A stretch of DNA of 16,731 nucleotides from positions 1-16,731 of the forward strand of contig CAADTH010000028.1 of NCBI GenBank assembly GCA_900751885.1, given 5' to 3'. Origin of the DNA: Clostridia bacterium. GTDB taxonomy: Bacteria; Bacillota; Clostridia; UBA1381. The number at the start of each line of letters is the position of its first letter. Positions within the stretch are counted from its first letter, which is position 1. The translations under genes were made by a program, and so were the position numbers. This document shows positions 7,080 through 14,600 of the stretch, piece by piece. A model generated the notes under the pieces. That model did not search any database. It had not been told where the DNA came from and saw only the letters and a list, made by a program, of their open reading frames with translations.

Positions 7080-7101
7080 GGAGCTATAAAGGCTCCATTT
7101 T
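7080..7101 (+). terminator. Weak intrinsic terminator or attenuator before the scaffold gene
   Basis: GGAGC (7080-7084) pairs with GCTCC (7092-7096) around a seven-base loop, followed by ATTTT (7097-7101). With a five-base stem and short T-run, it would give partial termination at most. It sits exactly at the break between the packaging/portal genes and the scaffold-capsid genes. Confidence 0.4.
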
Positions 7102-7134
7102 ATCATACAAAAAATCGACGAAAGGAATGATTAC

Positions 7135-7755
7135 ATGCCAGAGACAAATGAAAATTTGGAACCGACCCCCAAAGGCGAAGAAGTGAACTACGATGACCTT
7201 CTTAAATCCGATGAACGGTTTTCTTCATGGCTTAAATCAAAGACCCAAAAAGCAGCCGAAACCGCCGTGCAGGAAGCGGGCCGGAAATGGAAGATCATGC
7301 ACGACAACAGCATGAGCGAAGCGGAGCGCTTGCGCAGTATGACGGCGGAGGAACAAGCGGAGTATTACCGTAAAAAGTATGAGGACGCAGAAGCATCCCA
7401 TCAGCGTAAGGAAAACGCTCGGAAACTGGAAGGAGAAACGGCTTCCCTGTTTTCGCAGAGCGGCATTCCCAACGAATTCCTTCCCTTGTTTAATTTTGAG
7501 ACGGCGACCGCCGAAAGCGTAAAAAGCCAGGTTGGGCTGCTGTCCCAATTCGAGTTTTACCCGAAGGGGACGTTTGAGCAGAAAGTTCAGGAAGGGATAA
7601 ACCAGAAGCTCCAACAAAAGCCGCCTACCTCGTCATCCTCCGGAGGCGGAGACGAAGACTTGGACGCACAGATCAATAAGGCGTTTGAATCTGGGGATCG
7701 GGTAACGTACATCAAACTCATGAACGAAAAAGCGAAAAATACAAAAAAGGAGTAA
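7135..7755 (+). CDS. Phage scaffolding protein (DUF4355-like)
   Basis: Scaffolding proteins organise the major capsid protein into a procapsid and then leave. The ATG at 7135 has AAAGGA eight bases upstream. The 206-residue product is highly charged and lies directly before the major capsid gene, the standard place. Residues 15-95 are predicted coiled-coil helix with the segment SMSEAERLRSMTAEEQAEYYRKKY, typical of DUF4355 scaffolds. A linker follows (GIPNEFLPLFNF), then a Ser/Gly-rich stretch, SSSSGGGDEDLDAQI. The last 35 residues end in a basic tail (KAKNTKKE) of the type used to bind capsid protein. The intact length and position make the call firm. Confidence 0.9.
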   Translation: MPETNENLEPTPKGEEVNYDDLLKSDERFSSWLKSKTQKAAETAVQEAGRKWKIMHDNSMSEAERLRSMTAEEQAEYYRKKYEDAEASHQRKENARKLEGETASLFSQSGIPNEFLPLFNFETATAESVKSQVGLLSQFEFYPKGTFEQKVQEGINQKLQQKPPTSSSSGGGDEDLDAQINKAFESGDRVTYIKLMNEKAKNTKKE

Positions 7756-7760
7756 TTTAA

Positions 7761-8768
7761 ATGGCAGACCAGATTGCAACCAGTTTTGAAACCCCTAATT
7801 ACTCTGGATTGCTTTTCAACAAAGGCAATACCAGAACGCCGTTTTCTTCTATGATTGGAGGCAAAACAAAATACACTGATCATGTGGAATTTGCTGTTGG
7901 ACAGGAATACACCACAGACGGCGGAACACAGCCCGCGATCAGTGAAGCGGCATCTTTGACAGCTCCAGAAGCATCTGTAAAGAAAAGAAAGCAGACTACC
8001 AACGTAACACAGATTTTTCAAGAATCTGTTGGCATTTCTTATGCAAAGATGTCTAACATGGGCACGCTCTCCGGCCTGAACGTTACGGGCCAGAAGGCGA
8101 ATCCTGCGGATGAACTGGCGTTTCAGGTCGATGCAAAAATGAAAAAAATCGCCAGGGATATCGAGTACACTTACCTAAATGGTGTATACGCAAAAGCAGA
8201 TTCCGATACCAAAGCCAACAAAACACGCGGCATTCTCCCGGCCATTACATCCAATATTGTTGACGCTGCGGGGAAGCCGCTTACTGTTTGGATGCTGGCT
8301 GATGCGCTAAAAGTTATCTATGAAAGCAACGCACCGACAAACGGATTGGTGGTATGGCTTGATGCTATTAGCATGTTCCAACTCAACGCCGACGCGCAAA
8401 TGAACGGAAACACAATTGTTCCGGCAAGCCGTGAGGTCAACGGAATCAGTTTATCGAAAGTTCTGACACCGTTGGGGGAGGTAAACCTTTACCTAGGAGA
8501 ATTTCTTCCAGCCGGAACCGCTGGAATCTTCAACTTTGATGTGATTTATCCCGTTGAGCAGATGACCCCAGGCAAGGGAAATTTTTACCTTGACGCACTC
8601 GGAAAAACCGGCGCGGGTGAAAAATACTATATTTTCGGGCAGACTGGTCTTGACCACGGCCCGGAGTGGTATCACGGCAAGATCACGGGGATTTCCACAG
8701 AATTCAAGGCTCCAACCGGAGTTCGTGATGTAAATGTGTTGAGTATGCCTGAGGCTACGGGTACTTGA
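7761..8768 (+). CDS. Major capsid protein (DUF5309/SU10-type, HK97 fold)
   Basis: This is the main shell protein of the head. The ATG at 7761 follows a strong AAGGAG (7747-7752), as expected for the most abundant structural protein, and lies five bases after the scaffold stop. The 335-residue length is typical. The N-terminus, LLFNKGNTRTPFSSMIGG (residues 17-34), then TTNVTQIFQESVGISYAK and the central DIEYTYLNGVYAK, match the DUF5309/SU10 major capsid family, which has the HK97 fold. The C-terminal third contains the beta strands of the P- and A-domains. No separate decoration protein or protease gene is seen nearby. The fold is inferred from family resemblance. Confidence 0.88.
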   Translation: MADQIATSFETPNYSGLLFNKGNTRTPFSSMIGGKTKYTDHVEFAVGQEYTTDGGTQPAISEAASLTAPEASVKKRKQTTNVTQIFQESVGISYAKMSNMGTLSGLNVTGQKANPADELAFQVDAKMKKIARDIEYTYLNGVYAKADSDTKANKTRGILPAITSNIVDAAGKPLTVWMLADALKVIYESNAPTNGLVVWLDAISMFQLNADAQMNGNTIVPASREVNGISLSKVLTPLGEVNLYLGEFLPAGTAGIFNFDVIYPVEQMTPGKGNFYLDALGKTGAGEKYYIFGQTGLDHGPEWYHGKITGISTEFKAPTGVRDVNVLSMPEATGT

Positions 8769-8769
8769 T

Positions 8770-9081
8770 ATGGATATTAATGCAGAGATCGAAAAACTTA
8801 TTCCAAGAATCTCCGAAGAACTCTCCGCATCTGATGCATTGAGCCTGAGAGGCATATATGAGGACGCATTGGAAATCGCCCTTGCCAAATCCCACAGAAC
8901 GGAGCCGAACGCCGCGCTTCTGGTTCTCGTTCGGAACTACGTGCTTTCCGTATGGAATAAGCGTGGCGACGAAGGGATGACCGGTAGCGGCGCGGGTGGG
9001 CAGACATTCAGTTATGAGGATGCGGAAGAAAAATTATCCAAAGAAATCGTAAGAGCAGGATTGCGGGTGCCGAGACTATGA
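8770..9081 (+). CDS. Head-tail adaptor (gp6/SPP1 gp15-like)
   Basis: This is the first connector ring, binding beneath the portal after packaging. The ATG at 8770 lies one base after the capsid gene stop and has only a weak, distant GAGG, so translation probably depends on coupling. The 103-residue size fits the family. The fold is expected to be all-helical, and the sequence shows several helices plus the diagnostic loop VWNKRGDEGMTGSGAGGQTF (residues 61-80), a feature common to gp6/gp15-type connectors. The last four bases overlap the next gene (ATGA). The position between capsid and head-closure genes is exactly as expected. Confidence 0.85.
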   Translation: MDINAEIEKLIPRISEELSASDALSLRGIYEDALEIALAKSHRTEPNAALLVLVRNYVLSVWNKRGDEGMTGSGAGGQTFSYEDAEEKLSKEIVRAGLRVPRL

Positions 9082-9461
9082 AAAACAGTACGCTTGTGAC
9101 AATATGGTATTGCAGCCCTGTTTCCGTCAACGATGGAGGAGAAGTTCTTCAACACTTCGTCAATCTCAGAAGCACAAAAACAAACATTCAGACAGACCGA
9201 AGCGAACTGGATATTCAGTCATTCGGGGAATACGTGGATGAAATTGCGAAGCTGCGCTTCACGAAGCTTCCAGAAATCCAGAAGGGCGACGCAATCTATT
9301 TGCGCCGCCCTTCTCCTATTGGGACATTTGAAAAAGAAGGTAAACCGTTCACTGACTATGGGGCGGGGGAGTACCGCGTTTTGCAGGTTCTCCCCTCGTT
9401 TGTTGGAGCGAACCCCTTTCGGAACCCAACCACGGTTATTATCCGCGCTGAAACGAGGTGA
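9078..9461 (+). CDS. Head closure protein (SPP1 gp16/head-tail joining family)
   Basis: This second connector protein plugs the channel and forms the tail docking surface. The ATG at 9078 overlaps the previous stop by four bases. The 127-residue product is rich in beta strands. The terminal segment YRVLQVLPSFVG followed by PTTVIIRAE is typical of the head-tail joining barrel. The mid-part KGDAIYLRRPSP fits a strand-loop of this family. No helix-rich domain or motif suggests another function. Its place after the adaptor and before the gp10-like gene supports the call. The next gene's ribosome binding site, GAGGTGA, lies over its stop. Confidence 0.75.
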   Translation: MKNSTLVTIWYCSPVSVNDGGEVLQHFVNLRSTKTNIQTDRSELDIQSFGEYVDEIAKLRFTKLPEIQKGDAIYLRRPSPIGTFEKEGKPFTDYGAGEYRVLQVLPSFVGANPFRNPTTVIIRAETR

Positions 9462-9464
9462 ACC

Positions 9465-9995
9465 ATGTTTGAGATCAAAATAAATGGGCTGCAAGAGCTT
9501 GAAAAAAAGATCGCGAGGACGATATCTGGAATGCCGGAAGCGGCTCGTCGCGGCGTGGAAAAAGGCTTAAAAACCACTGCCGGAATTGCAATTCGGCTTG
9601 CGCCCGGCGTTGTTGCAAAATCCATAAAATTTGAAATCCTCAACGCCGATGGGAATGAAGTGGCGGGCCGGGTGTTCACTGACACGTCCATTACGTCTTT
9701 TGCGCCTTATGTTGAGTTCGGAACCGGCTTGAAGGTTGACGATCAAGGGAACCCGGAAGCAATACGCCTGAAGCGTGCAAAGAGCATACCGTGGTATATT
9801 CATGTTTCGATGGTTCCAAAGTCGTTTGAAAAGTACGGGTATCCGAAAGTCAAAATCAATGGTCAAGAGTATTGGGAATGCGACGGAATGTATCCGCATC
9901 CCTATATGCACCCCGCCGCATTCCAAAACCGTGAGGGCACAGTGAACGCCGTTACGGTTGAAATCATCAAACTATTCCGGGAGGCTGTGGTATGA
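9465..9995 (+). CDS. HK97 gp10-like tail completion/neck protein
   Basis: HK97 gp10-type proteins act at the neck or tail end during tail completion. The ATG at 9465 lies three bases after GAGGTGA. The 176-residue protein has the standard pattern: an N-terminal helix (LQELEKKIARTISGM), a long helix of the ARRGVEKGLKTTAG type, then strands leading to the hallmark YVEFGTG (residues 82-88), and an end segment HPYMHPAAF followed by a terminal helix. An insert between residues 90 and 140 (LKRAKSIPWYIHVSM) makes it longer than short family members, as seen in other Clostridia phages. It overlaps the next gene by four bases. Confidence 0.88.
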   Translation: MFEIKINGLQELEKKIARTISGMPEAARRGVEKGLKTTAGIAIRLAPGVVAKSIKFEILNADGNEVAGRVFTDTSITSFAPYVEFGTGLKVDDQGNPEAIRLKRAKSIPWYIHVSMVPKSFEKYGYPKVKINGQEYWECDGMYPHPYMHPAAFQNREGTVNAVTVEIIKLFREAVV

Positions 9996-10381
9996 GGCTC
10001 TATGCGTTCAGCACGGAAGGGATCACGCGGAAGATAACCGGCGCTATTTCGGAGATTGAAAGCTTCGGCAAAGACCGTGTGATTCTCACCAATCCGAGCG
10101 CCAGCGCGGAATTCCCTTGCTGTGTTGTGCAGCCTCCGCTTCAAAAGGAAGTTTACCTTGATGCGGGGCGCGACCTCTCAATCACCGTTGAGGTATGGGG
10201 CAGCCGGCAGATAGAAGTGCTTAGACTGTTCGATCAAACGTCAAAAAAGCTACAAGGATTGAATTTGAAGCTCACAAACAACACGCCCCTTCACAGGGAC
10301 GAAATCACAGGCAAATGGCGTTACGGCGGATATTTTGAAGGCCGCTGGAATGCAATTACAAATCACATTGAAAGGAATTGA
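9992..10381 (+). CDS. Tail terminator protein
   Basis: Tail terminators cap the growing tail tube and dock it to the head. The ATG at 9992 overlaps the previous stop (ATGA), implying coupling. The 129-residue product has an alternating alpha/beta pattern: an N-terminal helix (TRKITGAISEIESF), strands in FPCCVVQPP and LSITVEVW, a helix (QIEVLRLFDQTSKKL), then strands and the segment WRYGGYFEGRW near the end. I cannot name a specific family, but length, fold pattern and place between the gp10-like and tail-tube genes agree with this role. The call rests mainly on gene order. Confidence 0.7.
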   Translation: MRLYAFSTEGITRKITGAISEIESFGKDRVILTNPSASAEFPCCVVQPPLQKEVYLDAGRDLSITVEVWGSRQIEVLRLFDQTSKKLQGLNLKLTNNTPLHRDEITGKWRYGGYFEGRWNAITNHIERN

Positions 10382-10385
10382 TGGT

Positions 10386-10862
10386 ATGGCAGAATTTAAT
10401 GCCGACGCAAAGACTACGCCGAAGGGCACAATGCGAACAGAATTGTGGTATGCGAAGAGTGGAGACGGCGCAGAAAAGAAGCAAATCTTCATGGTACAGG
10501 AAATTCCGAAGCTCGAAAGCGCGCCGGAGCAGATTACCTATACGGCGCTTGAATCTTCGGAGGAATTTGCGACACCGGGTAAAAAGAAAAGTGAACCTCT
10601 GGAAGTTCCGGTTTTATATGTTGCAGAGCAGCACAAGGAATTAAAGACGATTTCAGAAAGCCATACGCGCGTGTGGTTTTTTGTAAAGCTTCCGGACGAA
10701 ACAGCAGCCGAGAGTGGCAAACCGTTAACGTATAAATTCCCTGGGACCTTCCATCTTGCGGGAGACGCAATTTCAGACGGTGACATGATCAAGGACACGA
10801 TCACTATTTACAAGGATGGCAAGGTTGAAGAAACCGAAGGGCTTCCGTCAGCCGATCTGTGA
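10386..10862 (+). CDS. Major tail tube protein, 158 aa
   Basis: This is the subunit of the stacked hexameric rings of the tail tube. I start at the ATG at 10386, with AAAGG (10371-10375) upstream. The frame is open back to 10335, but that part lies in the terminator gene. The product has 158 residues and a beta-rich pattern: KIFMVQEIPK-like strands, the loop ALESSEEFATPGKKKSEPLEVPV, then TRVWFFVKLPDE and TYKFPGTFHLAGDAISDGDM. The end TITIYKDGKVEE is typical of tail tube proteins of siphophages. A slightly acidic surface and lack of Cys fit an assembly protein. The place before the tail chaperones is standard. Confidence 0.85.
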   Translation: MAEFNADAKTTPKGTMRTELWYAKSGDGAEKKQIFMVQEIPKLESAPEQITYTALESSEEFATPGKKKSEPLEVPVLYVAEQHKELKTISESHTRVWFFVKLPDETAAESGKPLTYKFPGTFHLAGDAISDGDMIKDTITIYKDGKVEETEGLPSADL

Positions 10863-10880
10863 GAGTAAAGGAGAAAAACA

Positions 10881-11288
10881 ATGGTTATTACAACAAAAGA
10901 GAATACTGTGGAAATCCGCCTCACCACCCGGAGCATGGCAGTGTTTGAGGAAAAATTTGGGATCAAGGATTCAATTCAATTTTGGAAACGTGCGGCGGCA
11001 GGTCCTAACGTTAAGATACTGGCAACGGCCCTATTCACATTTTCAAAAGAGGTTTCCAGTTTGGACGATGCCTTTGACCTTATTGACGAATGCAGGACTG
11101 AGGGAAAGACCATCTATGAGTTATACGAAGAGTTGATTCAGGAGGCAAATGGCGGCGGTTTTTTCAAAAAAATTTACACCGTAGAGGAGCTGAAGGAGGA
11201 AATGAAAGCACCGGCGCTCGATCTGGAACAGATTGTGAACTCTGCGGTGAATACTATGGCGAAGGATGCAATAATTGGCGCGGTTTAA
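10881..11288 (+). CDS. Tail assembly chaperone, short form (G-like)
   Basis: Tail chaperones coat the tape measure protein before the tube polymerises. The ATG at 10881 has AAGGAG seven bases upstream. The 135-residue product begins with a short beta unit (TTKENTVEIRLTTRSMAVFEEKFG), followed by helices, and ends in DAIIGAV just before TAA. A second open frame in the -1 phase runs from 11120 to 11596 across its end. This is the arrangement of lambda G and GT, where a fraction of ribosomes shift to make a longer protein. The likely slippery site is T TTT TTC at 11159-11165, with AGGAGG 13 bases before it. The position between tube and tape measure genes is diagnostic. Confidence 0.85.
   Translation: MVITTKENTVEIRLTTRSMAVFEEKFGIKDSIQFWKRAAAGPNVKILATALFTFSKEVSSLDDAFDLIDECRTEGKTIYELYEELIQEANGGGFFKKIYTVEELKEEMKAPALDLEQIVNSAVNTMAKDAIIGAV
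11159..11165 (+). other. Predicted -1 programmed frameshift site (T TTT TTC)
   Basis: The heptamer TTTTTTC is in the correct register: the zero-frame codons are TTT (11160-11162) and TTC (11163-11165), encoding the FF of GGGFFKK. After a one-base back-slip both tRNAs re-pair, and the next codon begins at 11165. An internal AGGAGG lies at 11140-11145, 13 bases upstream, in the range where such sites stimulate -1 slips, as in dnaX. A run of seven A follows. The -1 frame is then open to 11596. Confidence 0.65.
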
Positions 11289-11347
11289 TTGCTGCGATAC
11301 GTCCGGAAGCATACAAATGCGGGGTCAAGCCGCTTGAATTCCAGGAA

Positions 11348-11596
11348 ATGTCACTCTTCGAAGTGCACGAATACATTGAAGCGTATCACGAACGCCAAAA
11401 AGACAAATTCAGGTATGAGGCGATTCTATTAAGCGGGCTTGCGTCCCAAGTCATAAACGCATTTTCACAACAACCGAAGAATTTGACGCTCAAAAAGATG
11501 TATCCCGAACTCTTTGAAGAGCCAAATCAAAATATCCCCCCGGAACGCAAAGAAAAGGCGATTGTTCAGACATGGAAAGCGTTCCTTGACGCATAA
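11348..11596 (+). CDS. Tail chaperone T-domain reading frame (downstream frame)
   Basis: This is the downstream half of the tail chaperone locus, in the -1 phase relative to the G-like gene. An ATG at 11348 would give 82 residues, but AGGA at 11343-11346 lies only one base before it, so independent initiation is doubtful. The same frame is open from 11120 and is protein-like from about 11264, so expression as the second part of a frameshift fusion is more likely. The 82 residues are helical and end with KKMYPELFEEP and VQTWKAFLDA, typical of T-type tail chaperone ends. The stop lies directly before a hairpin and the tape measure gene. Confidence 0.7.
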   Translation: MSLFEVHEYIEAYHERQKDKFRYEAILLSGLASQVINAFSQQPKNLTLKKMYPELFEEPNQNIPPERKEKAIVQTWKAFLDA

Positions 11597-11629
11597 GGGA
11601 GGCTCCGTAAGGGGCTTCCCCTTCATTTT
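11597..11629 (+). terminator. Hairpin between tail chaperone and tape measure genes
   Basis: GGGAGGC (11597-11603) can pair with GCTTCCC (11614-11620), with one G-U pair and a ten-base loop. A shorter alternative is AAGGGG-CTT-CCCCTT at 11609-11623. The sequence then runs CTTCATTTT. This resembles a weak terminator or an mRNA stability element beginning immediately after the chaperone stop. It would lower tape measure expression relative to upstream genes, which suits a protein needed in only a few copies. Confidence 0.45.
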
Positions 11630-11649
11630 GGATGAAATCTGGTGATTAT

Positions 11650-14600
11650 ATGGCGGTAACGGTCGAAGAAATAGAAATCATTGTCCGCGCGAAAGTCGAA
11701 GAAGCATTAAAAGAGCTACGAAAAGTCCAGCCCGAATTACAAAAAATCGGAGCCGCCAGTTTGTCCAATATGTCCAGTCAGGCAAAAACAATCGCGCCTT
11801 CGGTCTCCAAAGCGGCGGAGGCCGTGAAGAAATCCAATAAGGAGATTCAGGCAGCGGCAAAGGCTGCTGCGGATCAATATGGTGATCTGAACAAGATCAT
11901 ACAGGAAACCGAAAAACGCGCAAAGAACGCGGCAACGCATACAACGATTCAGCAAAGAAGCGCTGATTTGGGTAAAGAGGGTAAAGTGCTAACCCCTACT
12001 GCGCCTCTCAATGCTTATATGCAAGACAAAATGTCATATGAAAACCTCATGGCGTCCATACAGGGAAATTGGTTGGGAAGTAATGTGGCATCTCAGACGC
12101 AAGAGGCTACAAAACAGGCGCAAGCGCAGATAGAATATATATCTCGCATGAAGCAAGAGACGAATCGAGTGATTGCGGCCCTCCGAAAGCTTGGCCCTGT
12201 TGGTCGGGCAGCGGCGCAGGCAGTCGCGGCCGCAACGAGCCAAGCAACTGATGAAGCAAAGAGATACGAAAATCAAATTAAAAAAACCGCCAAAACGGCC
12301 CAAAAAGACTTCGGGAGCATGGGCTACTACATAAAGAGGGCCCTTATGATGACTGTTGTTTGGGGTGGAATGCGGGCGGTCACTTCAACGATCAAAGAAG
12401 GGATTCAATCCGCTATTGCCGCGCCGGAAACCGAGAACCTTTTCAGGGTTGCCCTTGGGAACATGGCAAACGACGCGGAGCAATTCGCCGTGCGGTTAAA
12501 AAATAACCTTGGCCTTGATGAATATATCACAAAGGATATGTTGGGAACTTTCCAGCAGATCGGAACAGCGGTTGGCGTAGGCCAGAGCACGGCATACGGA
12601 ATGAGCAAAAGCATGACGATGCTTGCAAACGACATGGCAAGCCTCTACAACGTAGACCCGCAGCAGGCTTATGAAAACCTGCAATCAGCCCTCACAGGGC
12701 AGGGAAGGGCCGTTCGAAAGTATGGCTTTGTCATTACCGAACAAACCATCAAAGAGGCTGCATGGCGCAATGGACTGGTCAAAAACGGGCAGGAATTAAA
12801 CGAACAGCAAAAATATGTTGCGCGCGGAATCGCTTTAATGGAACAGTCTAAAAACGCGCAAGGCGACATGGCAAATACGCTTGGAAGCGTACAGAACCAG
12901 CTTCGCGTTTTAAAACAAAGGATTGACGCAGCAAAAAGAAGCTTGGGACAGGCATTTATTCCCGTGATCCAGGCGGCGCTTCCTTGGCTGAATGCATTTG
13001 CCGTATTGATCGAGCGAGCGGGAACCGCGCTTGCCAAGTGGACATACAGCAAAATGGGCATGGATTACGATGCGGAGATCGCAAAGCAGAAGCAGGTTAT
13101 CAATGGCTATAACGGAATTGCGGCGGCAGAGGATGAAATCGGAGATTCTGCGGAGAAAGCCGGGAAGAAGGCTCAAAAATCCTTGCTTCCCATCGACCAA
13201 ATCAACCGCTTGCAGGCCCCGGCAGAAAACAACATCAAAACCTCTTCAGGGGGCGGCGCGGGTTATGATCCAGGATGGGGATACGAAGTGGACACCGGGC
13301 CGATAGCAAACTTCGGGGCGTTGGCGGATAAACTAAAAGAAAAGCTTGAAAAGATTTTGCCGGTGGTTACGACTATCGGAATAGCGTTTGCAATGTGGAA
13401 AATAGGAAAACCAATTTTCCACGGGTTGGAATTGATTTTAGGCGTAAAGGGCTTGAAGGGCGTATTAGAAAAGCTTGGACTATCTGGCGGAGCAGTTGCA
13501 GGCGTGGCGGCGGCAGTTCTTATTTGTGTAGCGAGATTTACCGAGCTGTACACCAAAAGCGAAAAATTCAGATTAGGGCTCAAAACGATTTGGGACGGTT
13601 TTTTAAACGGTGCGAAAACAGCACTAAATTGGATTAAAGAAAAGTTTACAGGGCTTTATAACTACATCTTCCCCGAGGAAGTCAGGAATGAAATCTCCTC
13701 AGCATTAGATGCGCTGGATATTGATTTTGGAGATTTGGGGATTACGATAGCAGGTATAGCCGCCATGTTTATACCTGGCGGTCAAGTAGTAGGTGCTATC
13801 CTGCTGGGCTTTGAGGCCATCACGCTCGCTATTCGCGGCGTTGGATATGCTGCTGAGGATTACATACAGCCTGTAGACCTATTTCAAGATAGCATCAGCA
13901 ATGTTACCAAAACGAAGGTTGAGCCGTTTGTGCAGCAACTCCGTACTCTGGATGATGCAATAAAGACCATTGATTGGGGAAATAAAATTGTTAAGCAGGA
14001 GGATGTTGATAGCATTGCGCAAAAGGTTAAAGCGATTAGGGAAACCATCGTCAAGGAACTGGACGCTGATCACAACGAGGCGCTTGCAAATTTAAAACCT
14101 CTCAAAGATAATTTAGGCAGTGAAGCATATCAGCAATTGGTTTCCTCTACCGATAAATATTATGAGCAGCAGAAGCAGAAAACGCAAGATGCAGAATCTC
14201 AAATCAATGCGATTATGAAAGCTGCTGCTAAAGATAACCGAAAATTGCGTGAGGACGAAAAAGAAAAAATTGCGCAGTTGCAAGAACAAATGCAGACAAC
14301 AGGAATTGAAACCCTTTCTGAAACCGAGGCGGAATCCCTTGCAATCATGCGCCGCATGAAAGAAAACTCCACTCGCGTTTCCCTTGAACAAGCCAGTGAG
14401 ATTATCAAAAACGCAAAAAAAACACACGACGAAAAGGTGAAGGCCGCTGAAACCGAGTACGAAAAGACCATATTCTATGCAAAAAAACAAAAAGAGGCCG
14501 GAATCATCACTGAGGAACAGTACAAAGAACTTGAGGCGGCGGCGAAAGCTCACAAAGAAGAGCAAAAAGGAACCGCCGATGATACCTATTATGGCGTGCT

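Larger units (their letters stand above)
10881..11596 (+). other. Predicted frameshift fusion, tail chaperone GT-like (238 aa)
   Basis: If ribosomes slip at 11159-11165, they read 10881-11165 in the first frame (95 residues) and 11165-11596 in the -1 frame (143 residues), giving a 238-residue G-T fusion. The fusion would bind both the tape measure and tube subunits, as lambda gpGT does. The -1 frame from 11264 onward is clearly protein-like (GLIAAIRPEAY, then KPLEFQEMSLFEVHEYIEAY). The part in overlap is Gly/Cys-rich and less so. An alternative junction close to the first stop gives the same total length. Confidence 0.65.

Noticed and set aside
7587..8021. Antisense 144-codon frame over the scaffold/capsid junction
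   Set aside because: A shadow of two well-supported structural genes; Cys/Phe-rich composition typical of antisense frames; no start signal.
9133..9483. 116-codon + strand frame over the head closure gene
   Set aside because: Out of phase with the clearly conserved-looking closure protein; no ribosome binding site, low-complexity Arg/Ser composition.
11149..11184. Short frame starting at ATG 11149 right after AGGAGG
   Set aside because: Only 11 codons, and the site is too close to the ATG; AGGAGG is better explained as a frameshift stimulator.
14113..14565. Antisense 150-codon frame with Phe/Leu-rich, membrane-like sequence
   Set aside because: It mirrors the Lys/Glu-rich coiled coil of the tape measure gene; the hydrophobicity is a codon artefact.
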